The notes beneath the pieces were generated by a model. The model did no database searches and had not been told where the DNA came from. It saw nothing but the letters and a program-made list of their open reading frames with translations. Made by a program: the position numbers and the translations under genes. Positions 6,109 through 9,664 of a stretch of DNA of 9,664 nucleotides are shown here, in pieces; positions within the stretch are counted from its first letter, which is position 1, and each line of letters opens with the position of its first letter. This DNA comes from an uncultured Novosphingobium sp. (lineage in GTDB: Bacteria > Pseudomonadota > Alphaproteobacteria > Sphingomonadales > Sphingomonadaceae): NCBI GenBank assembly GCA_937897535.1, contig CALCQB010000252.1:1-9664 (forward strand), given 5' to 3'.

Positions 6109-6113
6109 TTCGC

Positions 6114-7322
6114 ATGAAGATCACCTCCGCCCGCGTCATCGTCACCTGCCCGGGACGCAACTTCGTGACGCTCAAGATCGAAACCGACCAAGGGGTCTAC
6201 GGAATCGGCGATGCCACCCTCAACGGGCGGGAACTGTCGGTCGTCGCCTATCTGGAAGAGCACGTGATACCCTGCCTGATCGGGATGGACCCGCGCCGGA
6301 TCGAGGACATCTGGCAGTATCTCTATCGCGGGGCCTACTGGCGGCGCGGGCCGGTGACGATGCGGGCCATCGCCGCGGTCGACATGGCGCTGTGGGATAT
6401 CAAGGCCAAGATGGCCGGGATGCCGCTCTACGACCTGCTCGGCGGGCGCAGCCGGAACGGGATCATGGTCTATGGTCACGCCAACGGCAGCGACATCGCC
6501 GAGACGGTCGAAGCGGTCGGGGCCTATATCGACATGGGCTACAAGGCGATCCGCGCCCAGACCGGCGTACCCGGCGTCAAGGATGCCTACGGGGTCGGGC
6601 GCGGCAAGCTTTACTACGAACCCGCCGATGCGGCGCTGCCCTCGGTCACCGGCTGGGACACCCGCAAGGCGCTCAACACCGTACCCAAGCTGTTCGAAAA
6701 GCTGCGCGAGACCTACGGTTTTGATCAACACCTGCTGCATGACGGCCACCACCGTTACACCCCGCAGGAAGCGGCGAACCTGGGCAAGATGCTCGAGCCG
6801 TTCCAGCTGTTCTGGCTGGAAGACTGCACCCCGGCGGAAAACCAGGAAGCGTTCAAGCTGGTCCGCCAGCACACGGTCACACCGCTGGCGGTGGGCGAGA
6901 TCTTCAACACGATCTGGGACGCCAAGGACCTGATCCAGAACCAGCTGATCGACTATATCCGCACCACCGTCGTTGGTGCCGGAGGGCTCACCCACCTGCG
7001 CCGGATCGCCGATCTCGCCGCACTCTACCAGATCCGCACCGGCTGCCATGGCGCGACCGACCTGTCGCCGGTGACGATGGGCTGCGCGCTGCACTTCGAT
7101 ACCTGGGTGCCGAACTTCGGGATCCAGGAATACATGCGCCACACCGAAGAGACCGACGCGGTCTTCCCGCACGATTACCACTTCGACAAGGGCGAACTGT
7201 TCTGCGGCGAGACCCCAGGCCACGGCGTCGACATCGACGAGGCGCTGGCCGCCAAATATCCCTATAAACCAGCCTATCTTCCGGTTGCCCGACTGGAAGA
7301 CGGCACAATGTGGAACTGGTGA
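6114..7322 (+). CDS. manD: D-mannonate dehydratase, enolase superfamily (ManD)
   Basis: ManD removes water from D-mannonate to give 2-keto-3-deoxy-D-gluconate in the cytoplasm. The 402 residues from ATG 6114 agree closely with my memory of Novosphingobium aromaticivorans ManD, the enzyme used to define this family. All its reported active-site residues fall at the same numbers. These are the base pair R147 and Y159, metal ligands D210, E236 and E262, and H212, H312 and E339. N-terminal capping domain motifs (CPGRNFVTLKIETDQGVYGI at 12-31) and the barrel signatures LLHDGHHRYTPQEA at 207-220 and FWLEDCTPAEN at 233-243 are complete. The protein is unrelated to UxuA of E. coli, which catalyses the same step. 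It is the first gene of the rightward operon, and GH79 starts one base after its stop. Related proteins elsewhere have low activity on mannonate or gluconate, but this context and the full residue set favour true mannonate dehydratase. Confidence 0.95.
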   Translation: MKITSARVIVTCPGRNFVTLKIETDQGVYGIGDATLNGRELSVVAYLEEHVIPCLIGMDPRRIEDIWQYLYRGAYWRRGPVTMRAIAAVDMALWDIKAKMAGMPLYDLLGGRSRNGIMVYGHANGSDIAETVEAVGAYIDMGYKAIRAQTGVPGVKDAYGVGRGKLYYEPADAALPSVTGWDTRKALNTVPKLFEKLRETYGFDQHLLHDGHHRYTPQEAANLGKMLEPFQLFWLEDCTPAENQEAFKLVRQHTVTPLAVGEIFNTIWDAKDLIQNQLIDYIRTTVVGAGGLTHLRRIADLAALYQIRTGCHGATDLSPVTMGCALHFDTWVPNFGIQEYMRHTEETDAVFPHDYHFDKGELFCGETPGHGVDIDEALAAKYPYKPAYLPVARLEDGTMWNW

Positions 7323-7323
7323 G

Positions 7324-8847
7324 ATGATGATCCGAAAGACCCTGCTTGCTGCCACCGCCCTGATCGCCCTTGGCGCCGCAACCAAAGCCCCCGCCCCGTC
7401 GCTCCAGCTTGGCCGCCTGGCCAAGCTGACCACCGTCGATGCCCGTTACCAGGGCTACAACATCGAAATGGTCGAGGTCACCGGCGGCCGGTTCTGGGCG
7501 CCCTATGGCGGCCCGGCGAACGAACGCTATCGCCAGCGCCCGCCGATCGACCTGACCGACCCCAAGCTGATCGCGCTCGCCAGGGGCCTCGGCCCCAGCC
7601 TGCTCAGGGTCAGCGGGACCTGGGCCAACAACACCTACCTCGAAGCCGAAGGCGAGCACCTGAGCGCCCCGCCAGCCGGCTTTGTCCAGGTCCTGACCCG
7701 CGACCAGTGGACCAATGTGGTCAAGTTCTCGAAGGCCGTCGACGCTCCGATCGTCACCAGCTTTGCGGTCAGCAACGGCACCCGCGGGCCGGACGGCGTC
7801 TGGACCACCGAGCAGGCCCAGCGCCGGCTCGACCTGACCCGCGCCGCGGGCGGCAGCATCTATGCGGCCGAGTTCTTCAATGAAGCCAACATGCCCAGCG
7901 CCGCGCCGGAAATGCCCAAGGCCTACACTGCTGAAAACTACGGCGCGGAATACCGGATCTTCCGCGACTGGGCCCGCAAAAATGCACCGGAAATGAAACT
8001 CCTGGGCGTTGGCGGCGTGGGGGAAGCCGGGCTGCTCAAGAATGTACCGGTGGCCGCCCAGTTCGGAACGCATGTCAGCACCGAAGACATGATGAAGGCC
8101 AACCCAAACAGCGTCGATGCCGTGTCCTACCACTTCTACGGTACGGTTTCGCAGCGCTGCCAGGGCCTGGGGATCGGCACCGCGGTCAAGGCCCACGCGC
8201 TCGGCGCGGAATGGCTCGACCTGACCGTGCGCGACTTCAAGTACTACGCCGCGCTGCGCGACAAGTACGAGCCGGGCAAACCGATGTGGAATACCGAGAC
8301 CGCGCAGGCGGCCTGCGGCGGTAGTCCATGGGCCTCGACCTTTCTCGATACCTTCCGCTACCTCAACCAGAACGCCGTGCTCGCCCAGTTGGGACTGCAG
8401 GCGATCCAGCACAACACCCTGGCCGCCAGCGACTATGGCCTGATCGATCGTGACACCATGGCCCCGCGCCCGAACTATTGGGCGGCGGTGCTGTGGCACC
8501 GGACCATGGGTTCGACCGTGCTCGCCTCGCCCAAGTCGCCCTCGCCCGCGCTGCGGCTCTATGCCCAGTGCCAGGTCGGCAAGCCCGGCGGCGTGACGGT
8601 GCTGGCGCTCAACACCGGTGAGGCTCCGCAAAGGCTGAGCCTTGGCGGCAAGGCGCTGGGCTGGACGATGACCGGCCAGCCGGTCGATACCCGCTCGGTA
8701 CTGATCAACGGCAAGGCACCGGGCCTTGACGCAAATGGTCAGTTGACCGGACTTGGCGGCACCGCTGCCGCCGGGAATGTGACGGTGCCCGGACAAGCGG
8801 TGGCGTTCTACACGGTCCCCGGCGCCAACAATCCGGCCTGCCGGTAA
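7324..8847 (+). CDS. Secreted GH79 glycoside hydrolase, heparanase-like beta-glucuronidase
   Basis: This is a 507-residue enzyme with a Sec signal peptide (MMIRKTLLAATALIALGAATKA, cleavage probably near 22), so it acts in the periplasm or outside the cell. It resembles the heparanase family (GH79) end to end. ALARGLGPSLLRVSGTW at 84-100 matches an N-terminal barrel strand. The acid/base is E187 in EFFNEAN (183-189), and the nucleophile is E325 in WNTETAQAACGG (322-333). SYHFYG at 268-273 and YGLIDRDTMAPRPNYW at 371-386 are further family signatures. The C-terminal beta-sandwich opens with LRLYAQC at 410-416, as in human heparanase, and a cysteine sits one residue from the end (C506). GH79 enzymes release glucuronate or 4-O-methylglucuronate from arabinogalactan proteins, or cut heparan and hyaluronan chains; the substrate here is unknown. 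It lies between manD and kdgK, starting one base after manD. ATG 7327 is an alternative start. Confidence 0.88.
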   Translation: MMIRKTLLAATALIALGAATKAPAPSLQLGRLAKLTTVDARYQGYNIEMVEVTGGRFWAPYGGPANERYRQRPPIDLTDPKLIALARGLGPSLLRVSGTWANNTYLEAEGEHLSAPPAGFVQVLTRDQWTNVVKFSKAVDAPIVTSFAVSNGTRGPDGVWTTEQAQRRLDLTRAAGGSIYAAEFFNEANMPSAAPEMPKAYTAENYGAEYRIFRDWARKNAPEMKLLGVGGVGEAGLLKNVPVAAQFGTHVSTEDMMKANPNSVDAVSYHFYGTVSQRCQGLGIGTAVKAHALGAEWLDLTVRDFKYYAALRDKYEPGKPMWNTETAQAACGGSPWASTFLDTFRYLNQNAVLAQLGLQAIQHNTLAASDYGLIDRDTMAPRPNYWAAVLWHRTMGSTVLASPKSPSPALRLYAQCQVGKPGGVTVLALNTGEAPQRLSLGGKALGWTMTGQPVDTRSVLINGKAPGLDANGQLTGLGGTAAAGNVTVPGQAVAFYTVPGANNPACR

Positions 8848-8852
8848 GTCAC

Positions 8853-9664
8853 TTGGCGCGGATCGTCGTCCTGGGCGAAGGCATGCTGGAGCTCGCCCGG
8901 AAAGGCGAGGCCTGGCAGCTCGGCTATGGCGGCGATACGCTCAACACCGCGATCCATCTGGCCCGCGCCGGGCATGATGTCGCCTATCTGACCGCGCTCG
9001 GCAGCGATCCGCTGAGCGCGGACCTGAAGGCCAGGTGGGCAGCCGAAGGCCTCGATACTTCGCTGGTGCTCGATCATCCCAGCCGCGGCGCCGGGCTTTA
9101 CGCGATCGCGACCGACGCGGCTGGCGAACGCAGCTTTTCCTACTGGCGCGACACCAGCGCCGCGCGCGAGATGTTCGCGCTGCCCGGCATGCCGGGTGCA
9201 TTGGCAGCGGCGGAGCAGGCCGACCTGCTGTGTTATTCGCTGATCTCGCTCGCGATCCTGCCGCCCCAGGATCGCGACAAGCTGTACGATCTCGCCCGGG
9301 CCGTTCGCGCGCGCGGCGGCAGGGTCGCGTTCGACGGCAACTATCGCCCGCGCTTGTGGAGCAGCGTTGAAGACGCCCGTAGGTCCCGCGACGCCGCGAT
9401 TGCCGTGGCGGACATCGGCCTGCCCACGCTGGACGACGAGACCGCGCTTTCAGGCGAAACCGATGCCGACGCGGTCGCGCGCCACTGGGCCGCGCTGGGC
9501 TGCGCCGAGACGGTCGTCAAGCTTGGATCCGATGGCTGCCGCTTGCCCGACGGCGCGATCCTGCCCCCGCCCGCAGTGCTGAACCCGGTCGATACCAGCG
9601 GTGCAGGCGACGCCTTCAACGGCGGTTATCTCGCCGCGCGGATGAACGGTGCGAGCAGATCGGA
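8853..9664 (+). CDS. kdgK: 2-keto-3-deoxygluconate kinase, PfkB family (3' end outside window)
   Basis: KdgK phosphorylates 2-keto-3-deoxygluconate to KDPG with ATP in the cytoplasm, joining the glucuronate route to the Entner-Doudoroff pathway. The visible 270 residues (frame open to the window end) cover most of a usual length of about 310. The substrate motif GGDTLNTA at 26-33 is as in E. coli KdgK. GERSFSYWRDTSA at 91-103 and FDGNYRPRLW at 160-169 are also close to that protein. TLDDETAL at 192-199 and VVKLGSDGC at 221-229 follow, and the PfkB signature DTSGAGDAFNGGYLAA at 247-262 holds the catalytic D253. The start is TTG at 8853, five bases after the GH79 stop, with GGTAAG at 8843-8848 as a possible ribosome site. 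The next in-frame ATG (8883) would remove the first beta-strand. About 40 residues are missing at the C-terminus only because the window ends. Confidence 0.92.
   Translation, partial: MARIVVLGEGMLELARKGEAWQLGYGGDTLNTAIHLARAGHDVAYLTALGSDPLSADLKARWAAEGLDTSLVLDHPSRGAGLYAIATDAAGERSFSYWRDTSAAREMFALPGMPGALAAAEQADLLCYSLISLAILPPQDRDKLYDLARAVRARGGRVAFDGNYRPRLWSSVEDARRSRDAAIAVADIGLPTLDDETALSGETDADAVARHWAALGCAETVVKLGSDGCRLPDGAILPPPAVLNPVDTSGAGDAFNGGYLAARMNGASRS

Noticed and set aside
6087..7433. 448-codon open frame on the - strand
   Set aside because: It is antisense to manD, whose active-site residues are all present; the reverse frame shows only low-complexity composition and no domain.
6988..8796. 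602-codon open frame on the - strand
   Set aside because: It runs antisense across the ends of manD and nearly all of GH79. No recognisable motif or ribosome site; it is a by-product of high GC in the third codon position.
1..9664. Defence system, mobile element, CRISPR array or integrated phage
   Set aside because: No transposase, integrase, direct-repeat array, toxin pair or nuclease motif is visible; gene order and base composition look like stable chromosomal metabolism and signalling genes.

Overview
The window looks like a chromosomal stretch from a GC-rich alphaproteobacterium of the order Sphingomonadales. The main reason is the mannonate dehydratase at 6114-7322. As far as I can recall it, this protein matches the structurally characterised ManD of Novosphingobium aromaticivorans in length (402 aa) and in almost every residue, including all catalytic positions. 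High GC, short intergenic gaps, non-ATG starts and four-base gene overlaps fit this placement. The genus is an inference; no search was run. I see no mobile element, RNA gene or CRISPR array.

Left part (1-2340, all on the + strand). The window opens inside the last 78 codons of a secreted RTX-type protein with the C-terminal module used for type I export. Two genes follow whose domains belong to cyclic-di-GMP signalling. The first is a PilZ domain joined to an XRE-type helix-turn-helix. The second is a PAS-GGDEF protein whose GGDEF motif reads DGERF but whose RxxD inhibitory site is intact. Each is preceded by a degenerate CtrA-like box (near 458 and 1193), so the two may share cell-cycle or motility control.

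Right part (2486-9664) is a glucuronate-use locus made of two divergent gene sets around a 99-bp control region (6015-6113). Leftward: FadR/UxuR-type regulator, then uxaC (glucuronate isomerase), then uxuB (fructuronate reductase), each overlapping the next by four bases. Rightward: manD (D-mannonate dehydratase), a secreted GH79 heparanase-like glucuronidase, then kdgK (2-keto-3-deoxygluconate kinase), which is cut by the window end.

Together these genes describe one route. The exported GH79 enzyme would release glucuronic acid from a polysaccharide or glycoprotein. UxaC converts glucuronate to fructuronate, UxuB reduces it to mannonate, ManD dehydrates it to 2-keto-3-deoxygluconate, and KdgK phosphorylates that to KDPG for the Entner-Doudoroff aldolase. 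ManD takes the place of the unrelated UxuA used by E. coli. A hexuronate transporter and KDPG aldolase are not in the window and may lie to the right. The control region holds a TTGG-N5-CCAA palindrome similar to known UxuR/ExuR operators, placed to repress the regulator's own operon and possibly the divergent one. The most noteworthy gene is the GH79 enzyme, which resembles animal heparanase over its whole length, including a likely disulfide at the extreme C-terminus.
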